From positions 29,200 to 93,199 of the forward strand of contig JAYSZI010000044.1 in NCBI GenBank assembly GCA_043738095.1: a stretch of DNA of 64,000 nucleotides. The letters run 5' to 3'. Position 1 is the stretch's first letter. Each line of letters starts with the position of its first letter. Below are positions 22,780 to 31,089 of this stretch, in pieces. The notes beneath the pieces are model-generated. The model did no database searches and was not told the DNA's origin. It saw nothing but the letters and a program-made list of their open reading frames with translations. The DNA is from Lysobacter_K sp043738095 (GTDB taxonomy: Bacteria; Pseudomonadota; Gammaproteobacteria; Xanthomonadales; Xanthomonadaceae). The position numbers were made by a program, and so were the translations under genes.

Positions 22780-24039
22780 ATGTCCCTCCCCCCGCTCAAG
22801 ACCCGCGACCGCCTGTCCGAAGTCCGTTACGAAATCCGCGGCGAACTCGCCCGCCGCGCGCGCGAACTCGAGGCCCAGGGCCGCAAGCAGATCAAGCTCA
22901 ACCTCGGCAATCCCGGCGCGTTCGGCTTCCGCGCCCCCGAGCACCTGCAGCGCGCGATCGTCGACGGCATCGCCGACACCGACCCCTACACCCACCAGCA
23001 AGGCCTGCCCGCCGCGCGCGAGGCGATCGCTGCGTTCCATCGCCAGCGCGGCACGCCGAACGCGTCGCCCGAGCGCGTGTTCATCGGCAATGGCGTCAGC
23101 GAGCTGATCGACCTCAGCTTGCGCGCGTTGCTCAACCCCGGCGATGAGGTGTTGGTGCCCTCGCCCGACTACCCGCTGTGGAGCGCGGCCACGATCCTCA
23201 ACGACGGCCGGCCGGTGTACTACCGCTGCGCTGCGGAGAACGGGTTCCTGCCCGACCCGGAGGAAATCGAGGCGCTGGTGTCGAGCCGCACGCGCGCGAT
23301 CGTGCTGATCAACCCGAACAATCCGACTGGCGCGGTGTACCCGCGCGCGCTGCTGGAGCGCATCGTCGCCATCGCTGCCAAGCACCACCTGCTGCTGATG
23401 AGCGACGAGATCTACGACTCCATCGTCTATGACGGCACCCAGTTCGAGCCGCTCGCGCCGCTGGCCGGCGAGCTGCCGTGCCTGTCGTTCGGTGGGCTGA
23501 GCAAGGTCCACCGCGCGTGCGGCTGGCGCGTGGGCTGGGCGGTGCTGTCGGGCGATCCGCTGCGCAGCGGCGACTTCCACCATGCGATGGACCTGCTTGG
23601 TGCGCTGCGGCTGTGCGCGAACGTGCCCGGGCAGTTCGCGATCGATGCGGCGCTGCATGGCGAAGACACGATCGCGCCGCTGTGCGCGCCCGGCGGCCGC
23701 CTGTATGAAACGCGGCGCGCGGTGATTGACGCGGTGGCGGCCAGCAAACACCTGCAGCTGGTCGCACCGGCCGGCGCGCTGTATGCGTTCCCGGCCGTGG
23801 TCGGCGCCGCGGCGCGCGGTTTCGACGACCACCGGTTCGCGCTGGAACTGCTCGAGACCGAGGACGTGCTGGTGGTGCCGGGGTCGAGCTTCAACGTGCC
23901 CTACCGCAACCATTTCCGGGTGACCCTGCTGCCGCTGCCGGAGGACGTGCGCGAGGTATTTGCACGCATCGAGCGCGTGCTTGACCGCCACGCCGCGCGC
24001 AACGCCGACGAGGACACCGGCCATGCGGCGGTGGCGTGA
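22780..24039 (+). CDS. alaA: AlaA-type pyridoxal-phosphate aminotransferase
   Basis: A 419-residue class I/II aminotransferase closely matching E. coli AlaA (glutamate-pyruvate transaminase) in length and in signature segments: GNGVSELI, PSPDYPLWSAA, INPNNPTGAVY, and RLCANVPGQ. The PLP-binding lysine is K242 in FGGLSKVHRACGWR. It would make alanine from pyruvate and glutamate. The start is the ATG at 22780; the longer upstream frame is not homologous. Its 3' end overlaps the lipoprotein gene by 17 bp, so the two genes are coupled. Confidence 0.93.
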   Translation: MSLPPLKTRDRLSEVRYEIRGELARRARELEAQGRKQIKLNLGNPGAFGFRAPEHLQRAIVDGIADTDPYTHQQGLPAAREAIAAFHRQRGTPNASPERVFIGNGVSELIDLSLRALLNPGDEVLVPSPDYPLWSAATILNDGRPVYYRCAAENGFLPDPEEIEALVSSRTRAIVLINPNNPTGAVYPRALLERIVAIAAKHHLLLMSDEIYDSIVYDGTQFEPLAPLAGELPCLSFGGLSKVHRACGWRVGWAVLSGDPLRSGDFHHAMDLLGALRLCANVPGQFAIDAALHGEDTIAPLCAPGGRLYETRRAVIDAVAASKHLQLVAPAGALYAFPAVVGAAARGFDDHRFALELLETEDVLVVPGSSFNVPYRNHFRVTLLPLPEDVREVFARIERVLDRHAARNADEDTGHAAVA

Positions 24040-24742
24040 CGCCCTCGCGGCGCTCGGTCTGGTCCTGCTCGCCGTGGGGTGCAGCGTGACCGCTGCGCGT
24101 CAGGGCGCGCCGGCGATGACCTACCTCGCGCTCGGCGACAGCTACACCATCGGCGAAGGCGTGGCCGAAGCAGGGCGCTGGCCGGTGCAGCTGGCGACGG
24201 CGCTGCGCGGCGAAGGCATCGCGCTCGCCGACCCACGCATCATCGCCACCACCGGTTGGACCACCGACGAACTGTCCGCCGCGATCGACGCGGCGGAGCC
24301 GCTTGGGCAATTCGACTTCGTCAGCTTGCTGATCGGCGTCAACAACCAGTACCGCGGCCGCAGCGTGGCCGAATACCGCGGTGAGTTCAGTGCGCTGCTC
24401 AAGCGCGCCATTGCCTTTGCCGGCGGCCGCGCCCAACGCGTGCTGGTGCTGTCGATCCCAGATTGGGGCGTGACGCCGTTTGCGGTCGAGCAGATCACGC
24501 GGAAGCCCGAGCGCGACGCCGGGCAGATCGCGCGCGAGCTCGATGCCTACAACGCGGCCGCGCAGGCGATCTGCGCCGAGCACGGCGTCGCGTTTGTCGA
24601 TATTACGCCGGTCAGCCGCGCGCTCGGCCGCGACGACCAGATGCTGGTCGACGACGGCTTGCACCCTTCTGCGGCGATGTACGCGCAGTGGGCCGCGCTG
24701 GCGCTGCCGGTCGCGCGCGCTCAGTTGTCGCGCCCTCGATGA
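24023..24742 (+). CDS. SGNH/GDSL-family lipase or esterase, lipoprotein
   Basis: About 239 residues from ATG 24023, which gives a clean lipoprotein signal peptide ending in LLAVG-C20. The SGNH blocks are visible: GDSYTIGEG with the nucleophile Ser, a conserved Asn in GVNNQYRG, and DDGLHPS with the Asp-His pair. It probably hydrolyses an ester at the cell envelope; the substrate is unknown. It overlaps alaA by 17 bp upstream and the methyltransferase by 4 bp (ATGA) downstream, so the three genes form one translational unit. Confidence 0.88.
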   Translation: MRRWRDALAALGLVLLAVGCSVTAARQGAPAMTYLALGDSYTIGEGVAEAGRWPVQLATALRGEGIALADPRIIATTGWTTDELSAAIDAAEPLGQFDFVSLLIGVNNQYRGRSVAEYRGEFSALLKRAIAFAGGRAQRVLVLSIPDWGVTPFAVEQITRKPERDAGQIARELDAYNAAAQAICAEHGVAFVDITPVSRALGRDDQMLVDDGLHPSAAMYAQWAALALPVARAQLSRPR

Positions 24743-25491
24743 CGGATACCCCCACGCAGCCGCTGGGTGACTCTCCCGCCACGCTGATAGAGCCCCCTTC
24801 GGTCATGCCACTGAGCCGCGAGCGGGCCCACACCATCGCCGCGGCGTTCCTGCCGACGCGACGCTTCGGCAGTCGCTGGGATTACTTCTACACGCGTAGC
24901 AAGCTCGGTAGCGATCCGCTGTATCCGGGCATCTGCGAGGCCCTGCGCGGCAGCACTGCGCCGCTGCTGGACCTGGGCTGCGGGCTGGGCCTGCTCGCGC
25001 ACGCATTGCGCGACGACGGCATCGCATTGCCGTATCGCGGGGTCGACAACGACGCCGGCAAGATCGCGCGCGCCAGCGCGGCGGCGGCGCGGCGGCAATT
25101 GAGCGATGTCGCGTTCGCCAGCGTTGATCTCGCCCGCGAACTGCCCACGCACCGCGGCAGTGTCGCGATCCTCGACGTCTTGCAGTTCATCCCGCCCGAG
25201 GCACAAGTCCGCACGCTCGATGCCGCGATAGCGATGCTCACGCCCGGCGCGCGTTTGGTGATCCGCACCGGCCTGGACGAACGCGGCAGTCGCGCGCGCC
25301 TCACCCGCTGGGTCGACGTGTTCTCGCGCGTGCTGGGCTGGATGAACGCCGGTCCGAAGCGGTACCCCAACGCCGATGCGCTGCGGGCAAAATTCGCCGC
25401 GGCCGGCCTGCAATCCGAGTTCACGCCGCTGTATGGCAACACGCCGTTCAACAACTGGCGAGTGGTGGTGATCAAGCCGGTAGCTCCGTAA
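24739..25491 (+). CDS. Class I SAM-dependent methyltransferase
   Basis: A 250-residue protein. The SAM-binding motif I is LLDLGCGLGLLAHAL, with an acidic residue ending strand 2 (YRGVDND) and a DVLQF post-motif. The start overlaps the SGNH gene stop as ATGA. The substrate cannot be assigned. Its place next to an esterase lipoprotein suggests envelope or lipid metabolism, but this is weak. A 6-bp hairpin (25498-25512) follows the stop with no T-run. Confidence 0.85.
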   Translation: MTDTPTQPLGDSPATLIEPPSVMPLSRERAHTIAAAFLPTRRFGSRWDYFYTRSKLGSDPLYPGICEALRGSTAPLLDLGCGLGLLAHALRDDGIALPYRGVDNDAGKIARASAAAARRQLSDVAFASVDLARELPTHRGSVAILDVLQFIPPEAQVRTLDAAIAMLTPGARLVIRTGLDERGSRARLTRWVDVFSRVLGWMNAGPKRYPNADALRAKFAAAGLQSEFTPLYGNTPFNNWRVVVIKPVAP

Positions 25492-25818
25492 AGCGGCGCT
25501 CTGGGTCAGAGCCCTTCGCAGCTCTACATGGCAGCCGCTACATCGCGGCACTTACATGCCCGCTCTATGCGGAAGGGCTGCGTCCGGACATGGGCAGCCG
25601 AGCAGCGCTCGGCTCTAGGCATCAGGCAGTCGACCGTGAGCCACAGCGCATCTGCCTGGCGATACGACAACTCGTCGGCGTCGCGCGGCTTCAGCACTAC
25701 GGGCGCCGTGGCGACAAATCCGGAACGACGTGGGCAGCGACATTGAATGGTAGAGCGACGGTTGCTCCGCTACGCCGACTTCGCTCGGGAGGAAGCGCGG
25801 CCGAGCACACGCTCCGCG
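25492..25818. other. Intergenic region with short hairpins, no gene seen
   Basis: No frame here has family-like content. It holds a hairpin GCTCTG-GGT-CAGAGC at 25498-25512 and a second, AGCCGAG-CAGCG-CTCGGCT, at 25596-25614. Both could be terminator-like or decayed repeat DNA. The region separates convergent genes. Confidence 0.6.
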
Positions 25819-26694
25819 CTATCGCGTGCGCGGGTTCAAAGCAGGGCCTACTAAGGCTGAACTTTGTTCCGTTGCGCCCGTCACCCCGACGCCGTCCTCG
25901 CCGATCGCCGCTTCCAACGTTTCGGGCAACACCGTGCGGTAACCCAGCTCGTCCAGCCGCCGCAGCAACAGCGTCATCGTTTCGACATTGCGCCCGTGCG
26001 ACGCGCCTTCATGCATCAGCACGATCGCGCCCGGTTGCAATCCGCGTTCGATCCGCGCAACTACCGCCGCCGGGTCGGCCGCGACCGCATCGAAGCCACG
26101 CGCGCACCACGCCACGCGCGCGAGACCCTGGCGCTTCAATGCCACCGCCACGAACGGATTGGCCATACCGGCCACCGCGCGGAACCAGCGCGGCGCCTGC
26201 CCCGTGATCTGCGCCAGTACCGCCTGGGTGCTGTCGATCTCGCGGCGCATCTGCGCCGGCGGCAGCGCCCAGAACCACGCCGATGGATGGGTCGCGCTGT
26301 GGTTGCCGATGGTGTGCCCACGCCGCACGATGTCGCCGATCAGTTCCGGCATCGCCCGCGCCTTGTCGCCGACCACGAAAAATGTCGCTTTCGCCGCGTG
26401 CGCGTCAAGCAGGTCGAGCATCGCCAGGGTCTGCGCCGACGGGCCGTCGTCGATGGTCAGCCAGACCGCGCGTTCCTCCGTCGGCAGCCGGGTGAGCACC
26501 GGACTCAGCAGCCGAGACTGCGGCCGCAGCGTCGCCCACAGCACCATCGCGTGGCTCAGCAGCATCGCCGCCAGCCCGACACGCCAGCCCCACGCCCACC
26601 ACAACGCGATCACCGCTAGCTGCGACGCGGCCAGCCACATCAAGCCGGCGTGCGGGCGGCGCGGGGGGCGATGCAGCGGGTGGGCGGTCGTCAT
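25819..26694 (-). CDS. NodB-domain polysaccharide deacetylase, membrane-anchored
   Basis: About 291 residues from ATG 26694. The open frame continues upstream to 27639, but that part lies antisense to the glutaredoxin gene and is not coding. Two membrane helices near 17-37 and 38-57 anchor a NodB domain: TIDDGPS with D82/D83, and the zinc motif H132-x3-H136 in GNHSATHP. Later motifs include WFRAVAGMANP and VLMHEG. It probably removes acetyl groups from a cell-surface or exopolysaccharide, or from peptidoglycan. Its start is 84 bp from the divergent glutaredoxin start. Confidence 0.9.
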   Translation of the reverse strand: MTTAHPLHRPPRRPHAGLMWLAASQLAVIALWWAWGWRVGLAAMLLSHAMVLWATLRPQSRLLSPVLTRLPTEERAVWLTIDDGPSAQTLAMLDLLDAHAAKATFFVVGDKARAMPELIGDIVRRGHTIGNHSATHPSAWFWALPPAQMRREIDSTQAVLAQITGQAPRWFRAVAGMANPFVAVALKRQGLARVAWCARGFDAVAADPAAVVARIERGLQPGAIVLMHEGASHGRNVETMTLLLRRLDELGYRTVLPETLEAAIGEDGVGVTGATEQSSALVGPALNPRTR

Positions 26695-26778
26695 GCCGGC
26701 ATGATGCCACGGCACCCACACGCCCCCAGCCCGCACGCGGGCGTAAACTTTGCCTCCCCAAGTGGTACGGAATTGCCC

Positions 26779-27708
26779 ATGTCGCTCGACCCCGCCCTGC
26801 GCGAACGCATCGAAACTCTGCTCTCCAGCAACCGCATCGTCCTGTTCATGAAAGGCGAGCCGCGCGCGCCACAATGCGGCTTCTCGGCCAAGGCGATCGG
26901 TGCCCTCGGCGCGCTCGGCGTCGACTACGCTCACGTCGACGTGCTGTCGGATCCGGCGATCCGCGAAGGCATCAAGCAATACGGCGACTGGCCAACAATC
27001 CCGCAGCTGTATATCGGCGGCGAGCTGATCGGCGGCAGCGACATCATCGAGCAGATGGCCAACTCCGGCGAGCTGTACACCGTGCTCGGCCTGCCGGCAC
27101 CGGACCGCAGCCCGCCCGCGATCACGATCACCCCCGCCGCCGCGACGGTATTGCGCGACGCCTTGTCGAACGCCGGCGACGGCTTCGCGCTGCAGGTCGA
27201 AGTGGACGCGCGCTTTGACGGCAAGTTGCAGCTGGCACCGGTCGACGCCAACGCGATCGCGGTCGAGACGCAAGGCCTGCGTGCGCAGTTCGACCTGTCC
27301 AGTGCGCAACGCGCGAAAGGCCTGACGATCGACTGGGTCGACGACGAGCGCGGCCGTGGCCTCGTCATCGACAATCCGAACGCGCCGCCTAAAGTGCAGC
27401 CGCTCTCTCCTGTCGAAGCGCGCGAGCGCGTAGCCAACCGCACCCTGACGCTGGTCGATGTGCGCCCGGCCGAGGAGCGTCAGCTCGCCGCGATCAACGA
27501 ACCATTTTCGACCCTGGACGATGACGCGCTCGCGCATCTGGAAGCGCTGGCAAAGGACACCCCGCTCGCGTTCCTGTGCCACCACGGCCGCCGCAGTGCG
27601 CAGATGGCGGAGCATTTCCGCGGGCTGGGCTTCCGCCACGTGTTCAATGTGGAAGGCGGCATCGAGGCTTGGGCGGATCTAGCCGACCCGCACGTGCCGC
27701 GGTACTGA
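26779..27708 (+). CDS. grxD: Monothiol glutaredoxin - A-type carrier-like - rhodanese fusion (Grx4 family)
   Basis: A 309-residue protein, about three times the size of E. coli GrxD. Residues 1-106 are a Grx4-type monothiol glutaredoxin with the CGFS motif at 33-36 and WPTIPQLYIGGELIGG, which binds and transfers [2Fe-2S] clusters. Residues about 114-200 resemble the IscA/HesB A-type carrier fold (AITITPAAATVLRD) but contain no cysteine, so that domain cannot hold a cluster in the usual way. Residues about 207-303 are a rhodanese domain with C267 in FLCHHGRRS. The combination points to Fe-S cluster or sulfur trafficking. ATG 26779 starts the glutaredoxin fold; the longer frame upstream is rejected. 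Confidence 0.92.
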   Translation: MSLDPALRERIETLLSSNRIVLFMKGEPRAPQCGFSAKAIGALGALGVDYAHVDVLSDPAIREGIKQYGDWPTIPQLYIGGELIGGSDIIEQMANSGELYTVLGLPAPDRSPPAITITPAAATVLRDALSNAGDGFALQVEVDARFDGKLQLAPVDANAIAVETQGLRAQFDLSSAQRAKGLTIDWVDDERGRGLVIDNPNAPPKVQPLSPVEARERVANRTLTLVDVRPAEERQLAAINEPFSTLDDDALAHLEALAKDTPLAFLCHHGRRSAQMAEHFRGLGFRHVFNVEGGIEAWADLADPHVPRY

Positions 27709-27883
27709 GGCGGTTCGCCACGATTCCCTCGAAGGCGCACTGGCCAAAGCCGCTGCGCCCTTTCTTCGGGCACCGGCGGGCTGGTGGCGAGTTGGGCCAG
27801 AGAACATTTGCAACTTAATCGCGCCATACGCGAGCTAGACCTGCAGTCCACGAGCTCGCTGGTTTGCCGTTCTTGATTTGCAT

Positions 27884-27934
27884 AAGGGGTCCGAGAACAT
27901 TACGGGCTAAAGCGAAAATGTTCTCGGACCCCTT
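27884..27934. repeat. 18-bp perfect inverted repeat, RAYT/REP-like
   Basis: AAGGGGTCCGAGAACATT at 27884-27901 is the exact reverse complement of 27917-27934, with a 15-bp loop. A related half-site lies at about 28909-28926 and a shorter GAGAACATT at 27800, on the two sides of the alpha/beta hydrolase gene. Such GGGGTC(C/A)GAGAACATT repeats are typical of REP elements. It could also terminate transcripts. Confidence 0.85.
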
Positions 27935-27986
27935 TTCTCGGTATTTTGAGCCCCAATTCCGCCACTTCCGGACTTTGCCAGCGCAA

Positions 27987-28802
27987 TCAGTTCGCGGCTT
28001 GCGAGGCCAACACGACGAACCGAATAGCATCCGCCACCGCCTTCGGGTTCTCGCGGTGAATGTTGTGTCCGGTGACGTGGTACTGGTGCATGCCGCGTGA
28101 AAAACTTGCAAACAGTGCCGCGTGCTGACGCTTCCACAGGGCCTTGCCCTCGAGCGTTTCCTCCAGCACGAACGGGTCAGCCGCCACCTGCGTCGATGTG
28201 AGCAGAGCCACAGGCAGGTCCGGCTGACTGCGTGGCAATGCCGCCGATTCAATGTCCAGCTGGGCTATCAACAGCGTGTAGTCCTCTGCCATCTTCGGGG
28301 GCAGCATCGACAGCAGCGCCTTGTCGTCGGCGAGTACGCGGTCCAAATTCGCTTTCTTGAATTCGTGGCGTTGGCCCATGGTCGTCGGATCGACCAGCAC
28401 CAGGCCCTGCAAGCGACCCGGATGCAAGCGCGCAAACTCGGTGGCCAGCAGCCCACCATAGGAATGCCCTACGAGAACAACTTTCTGGGTTAGCGGAAGC
28501 GTATCGATCACCGCACTCAGATCCTGCAGGTGCTCCTCGATGCTCTTCGCCTTTCCGGACGATCCGGACTTGCCTAATCCTGCACGCGCATAGGCAACGC
28601 ATCGGCACTCAGCGCCCAGGTCGGCAATGACCTCTTTCCACGCGTCCGCGCCTTGGCCGAAGCCTGACTCAAACACGACGGCTGCCGGGCCCTGTCCCTG
28701 TTGCTCCACCTGCAGGGCGTAACCGTTGCGGCTCAGCTGCACTTCGCCGGCTTGCGCCAATGCAGAGGACGCCAGCGCCAAGGACAACACACACCGCTTC
28801 AT
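27987..28802 (-). CDS. Secreted alpha/beta-hydrolase
   Basis: About 271 residues from ATG 28802, giving a signal peptide (hydrophobic 5-16, cleavage near AQA-GE). The fold is visible from VVFESGFGQGADAW through the nucleophile elbow GHSYGG (S114), to the late Asp and the GHNIH segment with a probable catalytic His. Six members of this broad family act on quite different esters and amides, so no substrate is assigned. The gene sits alone between repeat half-sites in a stretch less GC-rich than its neighbours, consistent with an acquired gene. Confidence 0.85.
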   Translation of the reverse strand: MKRCVLSLALASSALAQAGEVQLSRNGYALQVEQQGQGPAAVVFESGFGQGADAWKEVIADLGAECRCVAYARAGLGKSGSSGKAKSIEEHLQDLSAVIDTLPLTQKVVLVGHSYGGLLATEFARLHPGRLQGLVLVDPTTMGQRHEFKKANLDRVLADDKALLSMLPPKMAEDYTLLIAQLDIESAALPRSQPDLPVALLTSTQVAADPFVLEETLEGKALWKRQHAALFASFSRGMHQYHVTGHNIHRENPKAVADAIRFVVLASQAAN

Positions 28803-28904
28803 CAATAACGACAGGATCACCAACCTCCCACCAAAAAAATGAACTTGAAATTGTAAACGCGTGGATGCCAAAACAAATCGGCAAGAGAATTTAGTGTCTT
28901 AAAG

Positions 28905-28930
28905 GATCATGTTCTCTGACCCCTATTTTG
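28905..28930. repeat. Single REP-like half-site upstream of the hydrolase
   Basis: The sequence ATGTTCTCTGACCCCTATTTT matches one arm of the inverted repeat at 27917-27934 with few changes. No partner arm is seen nearby. Confidence 0.6.
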
Positions 28931-28960
28931 TCGCGCGCTGGGCACGGCGCACTGGTTGCG

Positions 28961-29503
28961 CTAGCCGGAAAATCCCCCCGCATCGAGGAACGCTGACTCG
29001 GCGTCCGTGGTCTCGCGCCCGAGCGCCGCGTTGCGATGCGGGAAGCGGCCGAAGCGCGCAATGATGCCGTGGTGCAACACCGCCCAGCGATCCGCTCCCG
29101 CGCCCGCCAAGCCGCTATGCAATGCCAAGGAAGTTTCTTGGTCGGTGATTGCCTCGGAATGCTCGAACGGCATGTAGAAGAACACCCGCAGCGCCGGGTC
29201 GACTTGCACGTCGAAGCCCGCCCCAACTGCATGCGCGGCGTAGCAGCGCGCCAGCGAATCGGTCGCGTACGCGTGCGCGCTGTCGCGGAACACGTTGCGC
29301 GGAATCTGGTCGAGCAGCAGCACCAGCGCGAGCGCTCCTTCGGCACTGGCTAGCCAATCGTCGTGCTCGCGGCGCGCGGCGTGGAAATGCGTCTCAAGGA
29401 AACGCGCGCCGCATTGCGCATCGAATGCATCGCTGCGGTCGAACCACTTCGTCGGCCCGGCCTGCCGCCAGAACTCGACGACGTCGTGTGCGGTTACGTC
29501 CAT
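28961..29503 (-). CDS. DUF924 family protein
   Basis: A 180-residue soluble helical protein. The family signature is visible: VVEFWR near the start, KWF, LDQIPRNVFR with the highly conserved Arg-Asn, and FFYMPFEHSE. DUF924 has a TPR-like fold and no proven function. The ATG at 29503 is preceded by AGGAAG, and the longer frame upstream lacks homology. The gene is alone on the minus strand, downstream of the LprI-like gene (76 bp). Confidence 0.9.
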   Translation of the reverse strand: MDVTAHDVVEFWRQAGPTKWFDRSDAFDAQCGARFLETHFHAARREHDDWLASAEGALALVLLLDQIPRNVFRDSAHAYATDSLARCYAAHAVGAGFDVQVDPALRVFFYMPFEHSEAITDQETSLALHSGLAGAGADRWAVLHHGIIARFGRFPHRNAALGRETTDAESAFLDAGGFSG

Positions 29504-29579
29504 AACACTTCCTCGTCGTGACCCAGCACGGACGTGTGTCGGCTCAGGTAGTCGGTACGTATCCGGCGGCGCTTTCGTG

Positions 29580-30149
29580 TCATTCCGCGCCCTCATCGCC
29601 GAGCTGCGTCTCCAGCTCCGCGATCCACGCGGCGGTGATGCTCTCGAGCGTGACTGCGTGAATTAGCGGGCGGATCGCGCCGGATGAATACGATTGCGCA
29701 ATGAAGCGGGCATAGCGCTCTCGGAAGCCGAGCCAGGCCACTTGCGCGGTCTCAAACGTGCTCAAGCTGTCGCCATCGAGCTGCCGGCGCAGATGCGCGA
29801 CCAGGCCGTCCAGGCGCGCGTCCACGCGCTGGAATTCGACGATCGCCTGGTGGTTCATGTCGTCATGGGTCAGCGCTTCAACCTCGACTTGGCGCGCGAC
29901 CACCTCGGCCTGGGTCACGTAGCCATCGGCAATGCGCACCGCGGTCTCGGCCTTACCGATCAGCCGCGTCTCGAACCGGCGCAGGTCGTCGAGGCTGGTG
30001 TTGGCGCCTTCCAGGCCCTGCTTGAGTGCGAGCAGCTTCTGGTTGCGCTCGATCACCTCCACGGTTTGGCGGCGTTCGACCCGGCGTTGCAGGAAGTAGA
30101 ACGCCCAGGTCAGTGCGGCGCCCAGCAGCAGGTAGATGGCTTTGTCCAT
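29580..30149 (-). CDS. Membrane-anchored protein with LprI-like C-terminus
   Basis: A 189-residue protein with one N-terminal membrane helix (5-19), a charged coiled-coil region (about 22-120), and a C-terminal segment (FETAQVAWLGFRERYARFIAQSY...GAIRPL) of the lysozyme-inhibitor LprI-like type. Proteins of this kind face the periplasm and some inhibit lysozyme; the four cysteines of classical LprI are absent here, so the assignment is tentative. Confidence 0.6.
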   Translation of the reverse strand: MDKAIYLLLGAALTWAFYFLQRRVERRQTVEVIERNQKLLALKQGLEGANTSLDDLRRFETRLIGKAETAVRIADGYVTQAEVVARQVEVEALTHDDMNHQAIVEFQRVDARLDGLVAHLRRQLDGDSLSTFETAQVAWLGFRERYARFIAQSYSSGAIRPLIHAVTLESITAAWIAELETQLGDEGAE

Positions 30150-30243
30150 GCCGTGTATTTCCCCTTCGTTTCGATGGTGCCAGTGTGTCGTGAGGAGGTC
30201 TCAGGGGGTGCGATTGGGTGCGGCCAGCGCATCGCGCTGTCTC

Positions 30244-30295
30244 GAAAGAATGAAGAGAAAGCACCAGCTTTCCGCCGCTCAGAATTCATTCTTTC
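30244..30295. repeat. 11-bp inverted repeat upstream of the LprI-like gene
   Basis: GAAAGAATGAA (30244-30254) and TTCATTCTTTC (30285-30295) are exact inverted copies, and a smaller AAAGC-ACCA-GCTTT hairpin lies between. It is 95 bp upstream of one gene and about 50 bp past the stop of the TonB-domain gene, so it may act as a terminator or operator. Confidence 0.6.
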
Positions 30296-30348
30296 TTGCC
30301 TAAGCCCCTCCTTCTCGCAGCACCACGAGGCGACGGGTATCGCTGCGC

Positions 30349-31089
30349 TCAATCCATCCTTTTAGTGCTGGCCCCCATCGACCGAAAAGTAATCGTCATC
30401 ATGTCGAGACAGCCGCCGTTGGCTTGCTTCAGCCACCGTGGCCGGCGCTCATCCAATTGGCAGACGAACTCCGGTCGCGCATGTCTCGCGCTCGCCTGGA
30501 ACCAGACCGGTTGGGTAACGACATACTCGAACTCGCTGCCGTCGACGCTCGAGGGAGCGAACCGCCATCCTCTTGCGACCGTCAGCACTTCCTTAGACAA
30601 CGCCGGATGGGTCGCATCGACGGCCTTGGCGCGAATCACGCGACCGTCCGCCCTGATCGTCAGTTCAAGCGTGACGTAGCCGGACTCGTCGCGCGCCGCC
30701 ATCCCCACGGGATATCGCGGCGGCATTGCGGTGCGCAGCAAAGGCGTAAGGCTGATTTCATCTACCGTAATGGAGTATTTGTCTCCACCCTCCGGGGTGA
30801 GCACGACCCGCGCCGCCACATGCATTTTGCTGGCTACCGGTTTGCCATTGCTGCTGGCTGGCAGATAGGCGGCCTTGGACAGTTCCGCATGCACGGCATC
30901 GGCCACGGCCCCATTGGTGCCGGCGATGTTTCCCAACGATGCTCGACCATCAGCATCAACGGTTATTGGCGCACTGACCCACAGCTGTTTGCGCTGGACA
31001 CCTTCGCTTGCCAAGGAAATCCCTGCGACGAGCAGCACGGACAGGCAACCGACGGCCCTCTTGAACTTCGCTGATCGTTTCACTGTCAC
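30349..31089 (-). CDS. Periplasmic TonB C-terminal domain protein
   Basis: About 246 residues starting with GTG immediately after the stop of the AMP nucleosidase gene. A signal peptide or single membrane helix (13-28) precedes the domain. Residues about 125-210 form a TonB C-terminal fold (PPRYPVGMAARDESGYVTLELTIRADGRV). There is no Pro-rich periplasm-spanning linker, so it is not a classical TonB energy transducer; it may be a secreted TonB-box-binding or structural variant. Translational coupling with the nucleosidase is probable. Confidence 0.75.
   Translation of the reverse strand: MTVKRSAKFKRAVGCLSVLLVAGISLASEGVQRKQLWVSAPITVDADGRASLGNIAGTNGAVADAVHAELSKAAYLPASSNGKPVASKMHVAARVVLTPEGGDKYSITVDEISLTPLLRTAMPPRYPVGMAARDESGYVTLELTIRADGRVIRAKAVDATHPALSKEVLTVARGWRFAPSSVDGSEFEYVVTQPVWFQASARHARPEFVCQLDERRPRWLKQANGGCLDMMTITFRSMGASTKRMD

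Noticed and set aside
22542..22799. Longer RsgA starting at 22799
   Set aside because: It would overlap the divergent aminotransferase start and adds residues unlike the family.
26695..27639. N-terminal extension of the polysaccharide deacetylase
   Set aside because: It is antisense to the glutaredoxin fusion; the NodB protein starts at the two membrane helices from 26694.
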